Of a stretch of 64,000 nt of DNA, positions 44,666-56,530 are shown piece after piece; within the stretch, counting starts at the first letter, position 1, and every line of letters begins with the position of its first letter. The DNA is taken from the NCBI RefSeq assembly GCF_035046485.1, contig NC_085138.1, positions 362,145,238 to 362,209,237 on the forward strand. The letters run 5' to 3'. The position numbers and the translations under genes were made by a program. The notes under the pieces were generated by a model. That model had not been told where the DNA came from. It did not search any database and worked only from the letters and a program-made list of their open reading frames with translations. The DNA comes from Aedes albopictus (taxonomy: Eukaryota > Arthropoda > Insecta > Diptera > Culicidae).

Positions 44666-44960
44666 AACATATGAATCCTGCCCAACACATCTCCTGCAGC
44701 GCTACTATACCGAACCCGCTGTCCGCTGTCCTTCAGTAGATCGGCGAGTATGCGGGTGCTCCCAATGAAGATGAGCAGTTCCACGTAACCTTTTTGTTCG
44801 CCGTGGTCGTTGCCGTTGGTCTCGGTTCGTGTTATTCTATTCATTGTTTTTCGTTGCAATGCGGCTGGCTCGCTAGGATGAACACTAACCCCATACTACT
44901 CGGAAGGCCATAATGCGCAGTAGAGCTTAGAGTCTTTTTTGGCTCTCGGACGTCGATCAG
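44666..44960 (-). pseudogene. RTE-like endonuclease N-terminus and leader
   Basis: AATCCTGCCCAACACATCTC and CGGCGAGTATGCGGGTGCTC match 34565-34660, and the following region matches the leader to about 34870. Confidence 0.75.
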
Positions 44961-44965
44961 TGATA

Positions 44966-45022
44966 GCTTAGGTGAGATTTGAACTCATGATCCTTGTACG
45001 CTTGAAGACTGAGCTACCGAGA
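44966..45022 (-). repeat. tRNA-like sequence
   Basis: The minus strand reads CTCGGTAGCTCAGTCTTCAA (A box) and ATGAGTTCAAATCTCACC (B box). Stems are incomplete. The plus-strand neighbour ACTCGTCTAGGTATATATC resembles the unit at 16146-16350, so both may derive from one SINE family. Confidence 0.5.
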
Positions 45023-45059
45023 AAGCACTCGTCTAGGTATATATCTAGCGTACAAGGTT

Positions 45060-47299
45060 CGTCACGTTATTCACATACATTTGTACGTTGAGTTACTTAG
45101 AAATATATTATTATTTTGCTTCTGAAAACAAATCACGTTTTCGATTTGCTTTCATTTCGGAGTTTCCATTGCTGCACATATTTCCGATCGGCTACCGGAC
45201 TACCGAACACACTAGAATTTTCCTAACGATTCCATCGAGAAAAGGTAAAACTCCCACAGCGAATGCACGCAGCGGAAAATGCAACTCTAACAATAAAACA
45301 TTTTCGTGCTCAACTGCACCATTTTAATCATCATCATCATCATTTAGTCAAATCAGCAAAAGCAATAACAATAAAGGCAGCCCGAGGAAAAAAACCTCCC
45401 CTTCTGCGGCGGCGCGGCGGTTGCTATGTACGTACGGCCAGATATTAACTAGGTAAATCTACAATATCTCACCGATGTGATGATGATCGTTCGTACGTAC
45501 CGAACCGATACTCGCCGAAGCGCTGATGGGGCGGTGGGGGTGGCGAGCGGCGAGTGGTTCATCATGTAGCGCATAATCGGCGATAGCGCTAATGAGGGGT
45601 TTGGAAGCACCTCCACCTGATGTAGCTGGAGGGCCTCCAGAGGGTCTATCTATCGATATGGTACGTACGTACGCAACATTCAACAACACCCAGTTGGAAA
45701 TCGGACGGTAACAGCAGCGTACCGGTGACTGCACGGTGTGCCAATTTTACGAAAATGTGGTCAAATCATAATTTGTCACATAAGCGAAGCGTTCTAGAAA
45801 GAGGGCCACGAAATTCATTATAGCTGCATTCGGGTAAATCATCACTTAATCTCCAATTCGTTTTAAGGATGAACATAGTCATCTACAAACATTTTGGCCA
45901 AGATTTTTGCAACCTAGGCCACTATCCGCTGACTTTTGATGACTGTTGTTGATGATACTAGTAACGACGACGCCACGGCTACTCCAAGCCAGGGAAAACA
46001 CCTTCACCTTATTTTGATGCAGTCATCGGTTGTCTTACAATTGCCTGACGGACTGACTAACTGACTGTTTGCTACTTGCATGCGAATTGCAATTACGATG
46101 CGCGATGCATTAGCTAGCTGCATTCATATATGCAGCACAGAACCTGCGAGCTCCGTAGTGTAATTGTTCACAAGAGTTCAGCAAATAATCGGGGACCTTT
46201 TTGATTTGTTGCTGCGGCGCAATAGAGGGGAGCTAGGGGAGTTTCCGAAGACCCTTGAGACCCCCTCTTCTCGAGTGTGAGGGGTCTTCAGAAGAGATCT
46301 TCACACCGGCCGTTTTGTTTTTCCTATACAAATGGGTGATGAGGTGATAGGAATGGAACGCGATTGGCACTTTTGCGCGAAGGTACAAATGTCAGTAGGG
46401 AAAGGTTAGTAAATTTATCACGAGTGTGTGTGTGTGTCTTTGGGATTGGATTTTAATGAGTGGTTGCTCCGTAACCTGATGAATTTCCAAAGGTAATAAT
46501 TTAGACAGGACTTCGAGCGTTGTTGGTCGGCGAGCTCTCAATGACAGCGACAGGTCACGTCCGAGCCACACTTCAATTATAAAATTTATTGCTGTTATTA
46601 CGCGCCACTAAAGACGTTCTAAAATGGAACTCTTTTTCTATGGACCATGTGTTTGCTCCACAGCTCACACTTTAACTAAGTTAATGGTGCAATTAGGCGG
46701 GCTCTCGGTATATTGTCTGAGCGGGACATAACCAAATTAATAGCAATTATGAAACACACGTGTTTAAAACACGTTTTTAAAAACTAGTTGAACCCATTAA
46801 AATACTTAAATTCCAATGGGTGTTGAGATTTTCCAAAATCTTTCGTCGTAATCAAATTATAGCCCCGAATAAACGCAAATGATTTTCTCTCTTTCCAGTT
46901 GATTTGCTTTGCGATTGGTCATTTTCACGCACTTAGTCAGCGGGTACCGAACTGCCTGCCAGGCGAGAAATAGAAATCGCTAATTCGTTTTAAGCTTTAC
47001 AGTCGATCACTGCTGCTATTGCGTTGCTTCTGTATACCTATACACTTTTATATATGTCTAAAGGTTTTGGTTCATCGGATCTGGCGGTAGTCGCAAGTAA
47101 ATATTGCATCACCAGATATAGACTAACGAGAGGCTACTCCTTATGTTTTGTGTTTTGCCTTCTTCGTACACCAAAGTATACTGAGAGAAGAAGGCTCGGA
47201 AGGTCAAGTCACATATACAAATCAACTCAGTTCAAAGAATTGAGGTTCTACCAGGTGTTCTTGTCAGGCTGTTCGAGCCCGTATGAAGTTGATCATTAA
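45060..47299. other. Unique intronic DNA
   Basis: Non-repetitive. 45240-45740 and 45940-46330 are GC-richer with GTACGTACGTACG and CATCATCATCATCAT words. A short (GT)n run lies at 46422-46435. No coding exon recognised. Confidence 0.4.
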
Positions 47300-47499
47300 T
47301 ATTAACTTCTTTTCTCGATCAGCCTAGATAGCTGTGTAGTGTCGGTAGCGGCTGTCTCAATTGGCTAAGAATAACACTACGGACCGCCTGATCCAGTGGT
47401 AAGAGTCCACTAAACAGGTGACCCCTAATTCATGGTTTGATGCGGCTTTATGCTTACCGTGCCTAGGAATGAATGGCTAGGGGGGTCTAATAAAAACCT

Positions 47500-48205
47500 A
47501 ACCGCAAACGGAGCCTGTGGAGTACCAGGGCGTCCTCCACAGTATGTTGCCTTTACTGCGCTCTTCAGCATAAAAGAACAGCAACAATCAATCTTTGCAG
47601 ACTTATGCAAAATGGTACTGCCCAAGTGGCCTTGGTCCAAGAACCTTACTTTCGTAAGGGGAATTCCTATTTAGGAAACCTTGTGAATCCGGTGTTAGCT
47701 ACTTTCAGTAAAAATGAAATGGCAAACTCGCGTGTCATGCCTCGAGCCTGTGTGCTTGTCAACACGCAATAGTTGCTACACTCATCTCTGAACTAACCAC
47801 CAGAGATGTATGTGCTATCACAATTGATGTATCTGTTGGAATCCTCAACAGGAAATACGTCTATTGTTTGGTTTATTTACCGCATGACGAACCATCCACT
47901 ACGGATGCTTTCATACACGTCATCGCATACTGTACTTCAAAAGGCCTTCCGCTAATTGTAGGCAGTGATGCTATTGCTCACCATATCATCTGGGGCAGCT
48001 CAGACATTAACTTGAGAGGCTCCAGTTTGATGAAGTACTTAAGTAGTACAAATCTTGCATTACTTAACATAGGCAACCGCCCAACTTTCATGGTATCTGG
48101 AGTGTGGTAGAGGAAGTGTTAGACATAACGCTTTGCTCTAGTAGAATTAGTCATGAGCTGACCAATTGGCATGTGTCAGATGAAGAATCTTTATCTGACC
48201 ATCGC
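47500..48205 (+). pseudogene. Endonuclease domain of the RNase H-type element
   Basis: Includes EPYF near 47645, VYLPHDEPSTTDAF and LPLIVGSDAIAHHIIWGSSD (catalytic GD-N-H-H region, with N changed to I), then LRGSSLMKYLSSTNLALLN and SDHRY just before the MITE. Frameshifts separate the parts. Confidence 0.8.
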
Positions 48206-48207
48206 TA

Positions 48208-48773
48208 CACAGATCGAAAAAAGAGTGTAAAATTCTGTGACATATTGCTAATTTAGAGAAAAATTTCCGTTTTACGGAAGATTGAGAAAGCTACCGCAGC
48301 TGTCAGACTACTGATTTTCACCAAGTTATCATCAATCGGGTCCAAGATACCTTGGATACGACGCCGATGATCATTGTTTGTTGTTGCTTCCCAGAGCAAT
48401 TTACATTGCAAGCATACTTTGATTGAACCGTCTGTTTCAATGATATGATGATTTTCAGGGCTGCGGTAGGACTTTGACAGCTGCGGTAGAACTCGGCGGC
48501 TACCGCAGAGTGGAAATTTTTCAGAAAATCCGCAATATGATGCACATAATTGGAGCGTGGGATATCGCAGATGTTTACATGACATATCATGTAAAGTTCA
48601 TGAACTATCATGTAAACTTCCATTATATGTCATGTAATTCAGCATCACTCTGAGAGTTTACATGACATATAACACAAATTTACATGATATATCATGTAAA
48701 CCATCATAACACTAAGTTTACATGACTGAAATGAAGTTTACACGACGTGTAAACCTCATTATTTTTATCTGTG
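48208..48773. mobile_element. MITE with CACAGAT ends and palindrome cluster
   Basis: 566 bp between TA duplications (48206-48207, 48774-48775). Ends CACAGATCGAAAA and TTTTTATCTGTG. Removing it at a single TA restores the endonuclease frame (SDHRY into FEHLNVTSQ). The right half carries a cluster of TTTACATGACATATCATGTAAA-like palindromes. The left half has inverted CTACCGCAGCTGTCA words. Confidence 0.88.
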
Positions 48774-48775
48774 TA

Positions 48776-49583
48776 CATCTTTTTTGAACATTTAAATGTT
48801 ACTTCGCAAACATTGCGTTTCAGGAATCTCCGGTCAACAAACTGGGATCTTTTTACTGATTTGGTTGCGGCCAAATTTCATGGATACTCACCATCCATTG
48901 ACACTTCAAGTGATTTAGATGACGCCGTTGATACTACAACGGCCTTTATCATGGAAGCTTTTGAAGAAGCATGCCCTCTACGGTCTGTGAAGGTCACAAG
49001 AGGAACTCTGATCTGGCGAAACTCAGGAAACAATGTAGAAAGAGTTGGAACAGACGACGTTTGGCTGGTTCGGAGGCTTCAGGTTGGCTCGCAAGGCCTA
49101 CAGGAAAGCTCTGCCGGTCTGCTGAACGATCCGGCTGGAAAAACCTTTGTACAAATGTTTCCAGTTTGAGTGAAGTCAGTCGTTAAACAAAATCCTTGCG
49201 AAATCTAAGGATTTCCGAGTGATCGAACTTCGTTTGCCAAATGGCGATCTGACTTCCTCAGATGAGGAACTTCTGGAATGATTATTCAGCACACACTTCC
49301 CTGGATGTGTGGATATTACATCTTCGGATGAACCTGATGTCTTTTCTTGTAGTTATGATTCCCTGGCCTCGGCTTGGAGTATTGTAACTATAGAATCGAT
49401 TGAGTGGGCACTTAATAGCTTTGCTCCTTTCAAATCTCCTGGGGCAGATGGGATTTATCCTATTTTGCTTCAGAAGGGATTTGATTATTTCAAACATGTT
49501 TTGAAAAAAATACTTGTTTGCAGTTTTGCTACAGGGTATATTCCCAAATCTTGGCGGGATATTACTGTGAAGTTCATTCTGAA
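48776..49583 (+). pseudogene. RT N-terminal part of the RNase H-type element
   Basis: Frames give RFRNLRSTNWDLFTDLVAAK, then EAFEEACPLRSVKVTRGTL, the basic RKQCRKSWNRRRLAGSEA stretch, and the RT entry FAPFKSPGADGIYPILLQK and PKSWRDITVKFI. Interrupted by the poly(A) insertion. Confidence 0.8.
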
Positions 49584-50872
49584 TTAAGTTGTTAATTGTG
49601 CTGATAGATTCGAAGCTAACGTGCGAACATTTAAACGCATTGTTGACATCAATGCGTTCGACGTGACATTTTGGACAAAAGCTGACTGCTTTTTATTAAC
49701 TGAACAACGTTACTTTTGTATGACTAGGTTGACATTTCTAGGCCACGCATGAGAAAATGACATGGTTTATCAAGGTAGGACCGATAGGATAGAACGAATT
49801 TGAATATTTTTCATAGTATTTGTAGGGGGATGAATACATAATAGTTGACAAGCAATTTTTGTTTTATTACAATCAACTGACCAACTTTGCGTATTTTTGT
49901 TTATCTCTTAGATAGTGTTATGACACCAACAGAAAAATATCAGGAGTTCAGTTACATGTTTCTGTGGGTTTTTTCACCGATGACAATTTAAGGACACAAG
50001 AGACACAGAGAGGTAGAAATCAAGAAAACAATTTGACACAGAATCGACTATATTTTAACATACGGGTTCGACTGATTCGATGAATCTATCTAGAAGGATC
50101 TAGAAGACAATTGACGCTAAGATTGGAAAAAAAGCTTGCAGTTGGGACTAGACTAAAATAGTGGCCGATAGGAAACAATGCGCTAGACAGCATTATTATT
50201 TATTTTTCAATATTTACCCGTAGGCTTTTCGCCGGTTGACAGTACAGTATTTAGCTGTGTACGAAGATACGGATTAGTTGGTGTACAGATGACAGGGTTC
50301 TCACGGGAAGTGCTTCAAGCGGGGCTTACATAACAACTGACAATAAAGAAACCTATTTTCCTTGACTTTCTACGCAATGGACATGCAACCGAACACACGT
50401 GTTTTTGTTAATCTCCTAGGCATTATTAAGACATGACGTATGTGCATGACGAAACAACTAGCAGGACACAGTTCCAGACGTCTCTTTCTAATAACGACAT
50501 TCAGCATATTTCCAATAAAACTACACTTCAAAAAAGCAAAGACTAAAGCTGCTGAACAGATCAGAATGACTTTATTGACTATTACCTTGGAGATTTACTT
50601 CGAATAACTGACAAATTGACAAGAACCTAACTAAATACATGGACCATACTACAAAAAACCAATTGACAAAAAGAAAAAAAGGGAAACTTTTATTAAAACT
50701 ATTTTTGTTCAACGCAGGCCAAAACAGTGTCGACTTGGGCCACACACGCCTACGTACTTCTGTGTGTTGAAACAAAAATAGAGGCTCGTAGAAGCAAATG
50801 TAGGGAAAGGGTGCGGTGTAGAACATAAGCACAGTGTTGCTACCGCCGTAATCACTTTGGAAAAAAAAAAAG
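49584..50872 (+). mobile_element. Poly(A)-tailed 1.29-kb retroposon without coding sequence
   Basis: Flanked by the 13-bp direct repeat AGTTCATTCTGAA (49571-49583, 50873-50885). Ends in GGAAAAAAAAAAAG directly before the right repeat, so it is a retrotransposed RNA in plus orientation. No open frame of note in sense. It could be a retrocopy of a non-coding RNA or UTR, or a 5'-truncated non-LTR element with a long 3' UTR. Confidence 0.75.
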
Positions 50873-52080
50873 AGTTCATTCTGAAACTGGGTCGTGCGTC
50901 GTGTGAAAAAGCAAAGAGTTTCAGACCTATCAGTTTGACCTCTTTTCTTTTGAAATGCTTAGAACGCATTGTGGATCATCACATCCGTGATGTTCATCTG
51001 GCCAACATGCCTACCAATCTGGTAAGTCCACTGTGACTCTTTTACACAAGGTTTGTTTACGATATCGAGAAAGCATTCGCTCAAAAGCAATCCTGCTTGG
51101 GTGTTTTCTTAGATATCGAGGGTGCCTTTGACAACGTGCCTTTCGATGCCATATTGGAAGCCGCACGGGGCCATAGTATATCTCCAATGATTTCCAATTG
51201 GATTCACCGAATGCTTAAATACCGACATCTCTTCTCGGCATTGCGTCAAGCGGCGATTAGGAAATTGAGTGTTTGTGGATGCCCTCAAGGGGGAGTTTTA
51301 TCACCACTGTTGTGTAGACTCGTAGCAGATACGCTATTGAGGCAACTCAATGATAGCGGTTTTCCTACTTATAGTTTTGCCGACGACTATCTAACATTGT
51401 TAGTCGGTATGTGCATCAGCACCCTTTTCGACCTGATGCAAAGTACCCTTCAGGTAGTTGAGAGTTGGTGTCGCCAATATGGCCTTTCGGTTAATCCGAT
51501 TAAAACATTTATTGTTCTTTTTACGGAAAGACGAAACCGTGATGGCGTTCGACCTTTGCGTCTCTTTGATTCTGAAATCGATGTGACTGAAAAGGTAAAG
51601 AACGTTGGAGTTATTCTTGATTCCAAGCTTTCCTGAACACCTCACATTGAGTTCAGAATCAAGAAAGCATGTATGGCCTTTGGGCAATGCCGGCGAACAT
51701 TTGGTACAATTGGAGTCTAAAACCCAAGTATATCAAATGGATTTACACAAATGTGGTTCGGCCAATATTTGCCTATGGATGTCTTGTGTGGTGGAAAAAG
51801 GGTGAGATGAGAACGGTTCAATCAAAGTTAGGCCATCTCTAAAGCATGTGCCTAATGGCGCTGTCTGGAGCGTTCTCATCAACTCCCACGGCAGTGCTCG
51901 AAGCTCTCTTTGACGTTGCTCCACTACACATTCATCTCAAACAAGAAGCACTTTCTTGCACTTACCGTCTACGGGTACTCGGTCTACTAGAGGAAACTCC
52001 TGTGAATCGCACATCAACACACACCTCGTTGTTTCCACTTTTGGTGAATTGAGACAAAATTGTCATTGCTCCAAGTGATC
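50873..52080 (+). pseudogene. RT palm and thumb of the RNase H-type element
   Basis: KSFRPISLTSFLLKCLERIV, then GVFLDIEGAFDNVPFDAIL (first catalytic aspartate), GCPQGGVLSPLLCRLVADTL and YSFADDYLTLLVG (FADD catalytic box), NPIKTFIVLF and VKNVGVILDSKLS. After a frameshift at about 51630: IKKACMAFGQCRRTFG and NVVRPIFAYGCLVWWKKG. Catalytic residues are intact although the frame is broken. Confidence 0.85.
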
Positions 52081-52169
52081 TTACAACTGCTTGTAATTTT
52101 CCCGGGAAGAGTGGCCATCTGGTTATCTGGAGAGAAGTATTTCAGACAGCATCGTATGTTACACTGATG

Positions 52170-52350
52170 GCTCCCTTCTCGAAGGTCGAGCTAAGGCTGT
52201 ATCAGTCCTACTCACTTGGTAGACACTGCATTGTTTTTCAGGCCGAAATCTTTGCTCTTATGTGCGGAGTGCAATCAGCACTTCAGCAGCACGTAATGGG
52301 CAAAGTAATATACTTCTGTTCAGATAGCCAAGCTGCTATTAACCCTTTGA
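52170..52350 (+). pseudogene. RNase H N-terminal half
   Basis: FQAEIFALMCGVQSALQ holds the RNase H glutamate and YFCSDSQAAI the second aspartate. Cut off just after this by the 52381-56280 block. Confidence 0.75.
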
Positions 52351-52380
52351 AGCTGGATTTTTTTCCTAGCGTTAGGCTGA

Positions 52381-52620
52381 TACAAATTATATTTTGACTT
52401 TTTGTCTCCCCCCCCCCCTTCAAAAAATTGTGGCTGGATTTTGCATTTTGAGGGGGCAGATGAAAAAATATTTATCAAAATTTCGGGGTTTGGAGAAAAT
52501 TCTTTAACAAATCCGATGAGTTTTAAATATTTTTCAGATTCAATGCTTTATTATTTTTATCCCCCCTCCCCTCGACCAGCCAAAGAGTGGTGGGACAAAA
52601 AGTGAAATAAATATTTGTTA
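52381..52620. mobile_element. MITE with CAAATATTTATTT-type ends
   Basis: TACAAATTATATTTTGACTT at the left corresponds to the reverse complement of the right end, TAACAAATATTTATTTCACT; both continue TTTTTGTC and a pyrimidine-rich run. About 240 bp, non-coding. Confidence 0.65.
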
Positions 52621-52713
52621 CGCCCTTATTATGGAGGTTTTTCTACTTTTCTCTGTAGTTTTGGTGGTCACTAGCATAAAAATGGTAGAATATCATGCAG
52701 AATATTTTTTTCT

Positions 52714-53600
52714 GGATATCCTAGGTCATCCAAACTATTCTTGAGTTTAGATCCTTAAGTCTACGAGTGTAACGGTAACTTATTTCATTATACAAAGTTT
52801 CGATTTGTAATCTATCATGTCCAGCAAGTCTTCTGAAAGTTCAATAGACAGTATCAGATCAATCGGGATATCCTAGGTCATCCAAACTGCTCTTGAGTTT
52901 GGATCCTTAAGTCTACGTGTGACGGTAACTTCTTTCATTTTACAAAGCTACGATTTGTCATCTATCATGTCCAGTGAGTCTTCTAAAAGGTTAATAGACA
53001 ATATCAGATTAGGCGGTATATCCTACGTCATCCAAACAATTCTTGAGTTTAGATCCTTAAGTCTATAGGTGTAACGGTACCTTCTTTCTTTATACAATGC
53101 TACGATTTGTAATCTATCATGTCCAGCAAGTCTTCTGAAAGTTCAATGGACAGCATCAGATCAGTCAGGATATCCTAGGTCATCCAAACTATTCTTGAGT
53201 TTAAATCCTTAAATCTGCGGGTGTAACGGTAACTTCTTTCTTTATACAAAGCTAAGTTATGTAATCTATCATGTCCAGTAAGTCTTCTGAGAGGTTAATA
53301 GGAAATGTCAGATCAGCCTGGAAATCCTAGGTCATCCAAACTTTTCTTCAGTTTAGGTCCCTAAGTCTACGGGTGTAACGGTAACTTCTTTCATTATACA
53401 AAGCTACGCTTTGTAATCCATCATGTCCAGCAAGTCTTCTAAAAGTTCAATAGACAGTTTCAGATAAGTTGGGATATCCTAGGTCATCCAAACTGTTCTT
53501 GAGTTTGGATCCTAAAGTCCACGGGGGTAACGGTAACTTCTTTCATTAAAAGCTACGATTTGTTATCTATCATGTCCAGTAAGTCTTCTGAAAGTTACAA
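52714..53600 (+). repeat. Tandem array, ~152-bp unit, about six copies
   Basis: The word ATATCCTAGGTCATCCAAAC recurs at 52716, 52868, 53018, 53170, 53322 and 53474, so the period is 150-152 bp. Each unit also has GTGTAACGGTAACTTCTTTC and ATCTATCATGTCCAGCAAGT. Copies differ by about 10%, and the last is partial. Confidence 0.92.
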
Positions 53601-53861
53601 TGGATGTTTTATCCACTAAGCTTCATTATAGTAAAGAAGTCCATAATATCCCAAAAATATATAACAACGCTTATTGCTCCTCTAACTACTTTGGTACAGT
53701 GGATTATGTAACACTACTTAAAGTAGTGGCAAAATCCACCAGCATACACTATTTATATATTTTCTTATATGTATTTTATTAACAATATGTACTATAGCTT
53801 TAAGAAATGAAACAAAAACTGTATGTATATGTACTAGTCTACGTTTGTTTGACGAAACTGA

Positions 53862-53862
53862 A

Positions 53863-53913
<51 letters not shown>

Positions 53914-53914
53914 A
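53862..53914 (+). repeat. (AATA)n microsatellite
   Basis: About 13 tandem AATA units. It follows an AT-rich stretch that may be the 3' end of an old non-LTR element, but no coding part is seen. Confidence 0.9.
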
Positions 53915-53999
53915 AGCTAAAAAAAGAGATTTCAAGAGCTTCGTGGATCACAGCAGAGTATGCAATACTATTATTTATGACGAAAACACATAAAGTTAT

Positions 54000-54266
54000 G
54001 GGTCTCCAGTTAGCCTAGTGGTTAAGGCTTTGGATCGCCAATCCGGAGACGGCGGGTTCGATTCCCGTTCCGGTCGGGGAAATTTTCTCGACTCCCTGGG
54101 CATAGAGTATCATTGTACTTGCCTCACAATATACTAACTCATGCAATGGCAGGCAAAGGAAGCCCTTCAATTAATAACTGTGGAAGTGCTCAAAGAACAC
54201 TAAGTTGAAGCGAGGCAGGCCAAGTCCCAGTGGGGACGTAGAGCCACAAAGAAGAAGAAGAAGAAG
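54000..54266 (+). mobile_element. tRNA-derived SINE, family A, copy 2
   Basis: 267 bp with the 12-bp TSD ACATAAAGTTAT (53988-53999, 54267-54278). Head GGTCTCCAGTTAGCCTAGTG, B box GGGTTCGATTCCCG, (GAA)n tail. The uninterrupted site is present in the neighbouring 312-bp repeat units. Confidence 0.92.
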
Positions 54267-54909
54267 ACATAAAGTTATTCTTGTGGATTTGAAGGACTTC
54301 ATCATATAATAATTTGGACGACCCTGAATGTCCCAAAGGTTTATAATAAGCTGGTAGACTCCAGATTGCTCCAGTAACTGCGGTTGGTTATGCAGCGTTA
54401 CACAGTATAACAGTTATGGATACTGTTACGAGTATAGACCTGAAGTCCTGAACTCCAAGGTAGTTTGGCTGACCTGGAATATCCCTATAGTGCCTTTTAA
54501 TGACAATGGAGATTTTAAGAGCTTCGCGGATCCCAGCAAATTATGCAATACTATTATATATGACGAAAACACATAAAGTTATTCTTGTAGATTTGAAGGA
54601 TTTCATTATAGAACAGTTTGGACGATCCTGAATGTCCCAAAGGTTTATAATAAACAAGTAGGCTTCAGATTGCTCCAGTAACTGCGGTTGATTATGCAGC
54701 GTTACTCAGTATAACTGATATGGATACTGTTACGAGTGTAGACCTGAAGTCGTGAACTCCAAGGTAGTTTGGCTGACCTGGTATATCCCTATAGTGTCTG
54801 TAAATGATTTTTTAGAATTGTAGATGTCAAGAGCTTCACGGATCCTAGTAGTTTATGCAATGCCATTATTTGCGACGAAAATACATAAAAATGTTCTTGT
54901 AGATTTGAA

Positions 54910-55968
54910 CTGCCGTAATTCTGCAAAGTGACGTAAGCGCCATTCAAAATTTCGATATTTTTTAGTATAGGGGAGACTGAGGAGACTTGATCCATGGGGA
55001 GACTTGTTCCCCCCATATTTTCTCGGAATCAAAAACAGTTTTCTTCTAGCATATTTTTTTCCAAAACTACATCTTGACAGACGAAAATGTTTTGGTTACA
55101 ATTGATTTTGATTGTGCATTGCATTATTTTTTAAAGGCTCATGGTTTGTTTTCAGTCCTTTAGAAATCTATTAGACGAATCCGAAAAATCTCAATAACTT
55201 TGTAAAAATTGAACCAAATCGTGTCAAAATTTTACATAGTGTAAATCAAATACTATCAAACGTATTTATTCTAATAAGTTTGTTATATTAATATTTTAAT
55301 TAATGCAGCTTGGTATATACAACAGTGATATGGGGAGACTTGATCCCTCGAGGATTACACACACATTATACATGTGAAAAATAAAATTCTATTTGGAAGC
55401 CTCTATTTTCTCGGAATTCTAGTATATTCAATGATAAAACGTGTCAGATAATTATTATTTTATTACACACCATAAAAAGAGGGATCAAGTCTCCCCATTT
55501 TCAAAATACAGCATAACCTTAACAATTTAAGGAAATCTTATAATTTCAAATTCACCATATTCATAAAAAATACAAGAAAACTTGAAATGAAAATGAATAG
55601 GACGCTTCTGGAGTTATTTTCCCTTTAAATTAACCATGTGCTCAAAAGGGGATTAATTGTGGCCCATTTTTGAAAAATACATCATAAGACATGCCTCCAT
55701 AAAAACACAATTTTGAAAACTTTAACAATAATTTAAAGTCCTTCTGTTGTGTATAAACTTGCAATAGATGTTAACCTTCCATTATGTACGAAAAACGAAT
55801 CAAGTTTTGTGTTTTTCTTGAAGTTACAGGCAAATTAAGAAAAAGGGATCAAGTCTCCCCAGTCTCCCCTAGTATACTTAGAGGATGAGCAAGAGTTTTA
55901 TGCATAATAACCAAAATATGGGCCAAAACCTTCAATGTCGCTTACGTCACTTTGCAGAATTACGTCAG
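54910..55968. mobile_element. Foldback element interrupted by a nested MITE
   Basis: Ends CTGCCGTAATTCTGCAAAGT and, reverse complemented, CTGACGTAATTCTGCAAAGT, continuing GACGTAAGCG.CATT. A 4-bp duplication TGAA flanks it (54906-54909, 55969-55972), confirmed by the intact site GATTTGAAGGATTTC in the next repeat unit. After removing the inner element the host is about 160 bp. Confidence 0.85.
54970..55869. mobile_element. MITE with GGGGAGACTTGATCC motifs, nested
   Basis: 900 bp between TA duplications (54968-54969, 55870-55871). Ends GGGGAGACTGAGGAGACTTG and, reverse complemented, GGGGAGACTGGGGAGACTTG. GGGGAGACTTGATCC and its complement recur inside at least five times. Non-coding. Confidence 0.88.
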
Positions 55969-56284
55969 TGAAGGACTTCACTGTAGGACAGATTGGAACA
56001 CCTAAAACATCCCAGAATAAAAAAAAAACACCTTTTGATATTCTTGACGAAGGCCAAATGAATACATATAAACGTAACCCACATCCAAGTTAAGCTTTTA
56101 GAACAACTGGTATGCCAATTATTTCGTTTTTCCAAATTTCATGGTGTTCAGGATGTTCTAGGTTATCAATGAAGTCCCAAATACAAATATTCCCATTTTT
56201 CCCTAATAGAGAACTCAATTTGCAAGAACTTTGCCGAATACAGTATTCTGGTTTATCGAATGGGTGAATTTATACAGCCATTTC

Positions 56285-56530
56285 TATGTTCGGCCAGCTC
56301 TAGGTCGAAGGTAGTTATCGCTTGTCGAAATCAAATCGAGGAGCTGAATTCAGCAAACGCTGTTCACCTTGTATGGGTACCTGCCCATTCTTCCATCGCT
56401 GGAAATGAATTGGCTTATGAGTTAGCTCGCACTGGAGCATCACATGACTTCATTGGCCCTGAGCCAGCCATTCCGATATCGAAGTTTTTGCGCAACTGCG
56501 TTTCCGAGTATTCAGTAAACACTTATTAAG
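56285..56530 (+). pseudogene. RNase H C-terminal half
   Basis: VHLVWVPAHSSIAGNELAYE and LARTGASHDFIGPEPAIP: the conserved histidine and terminal region of RNase H (the usual final D is Y here). Continues the domain cut at 52350. Confidence 0.85.

Larger units (their letters stand above)
39820..44960 (-). mobile_element. Second RTE-like copy, heavily interrupted
   Basis: Pieces homologous to the 29225-35140 element occur in the same order and strand: RT at about 40105-40745, linker at 41545-41640 and 43300-43400, endonuclease at 43615-43835 and 44666-44860, leader to about 44960. Separating them are insertions at about 40770-41540, 41645-43290, 43405-43610 and 43838-44663. So one old copy was used as a target at least four times. 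39820-40105 is a tail I cannot assign. Confidence 0.75.
53925..56090 (+). repeat. Tandem array, ~312-bp unit, interrupted
   Basis: GAGATTTCAAGAGCTTCGTG (53925), GAGATTTTAAGAGCTTCGCG (about 54509) and ATGTCAAGAGCTTCACGGAT (about 54824) start successive units with ATGACGAAAACACATAAAGT, GTCCCAAAGGTTTATAATAA and TTGCTCCAGTAACTGCGGTT inside. Subtracting the SINE (54000-54266) and foldback element (54910-55968), the period is about 312 bp. The fourth unit resumes at 55969. Confidence 0.8.
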
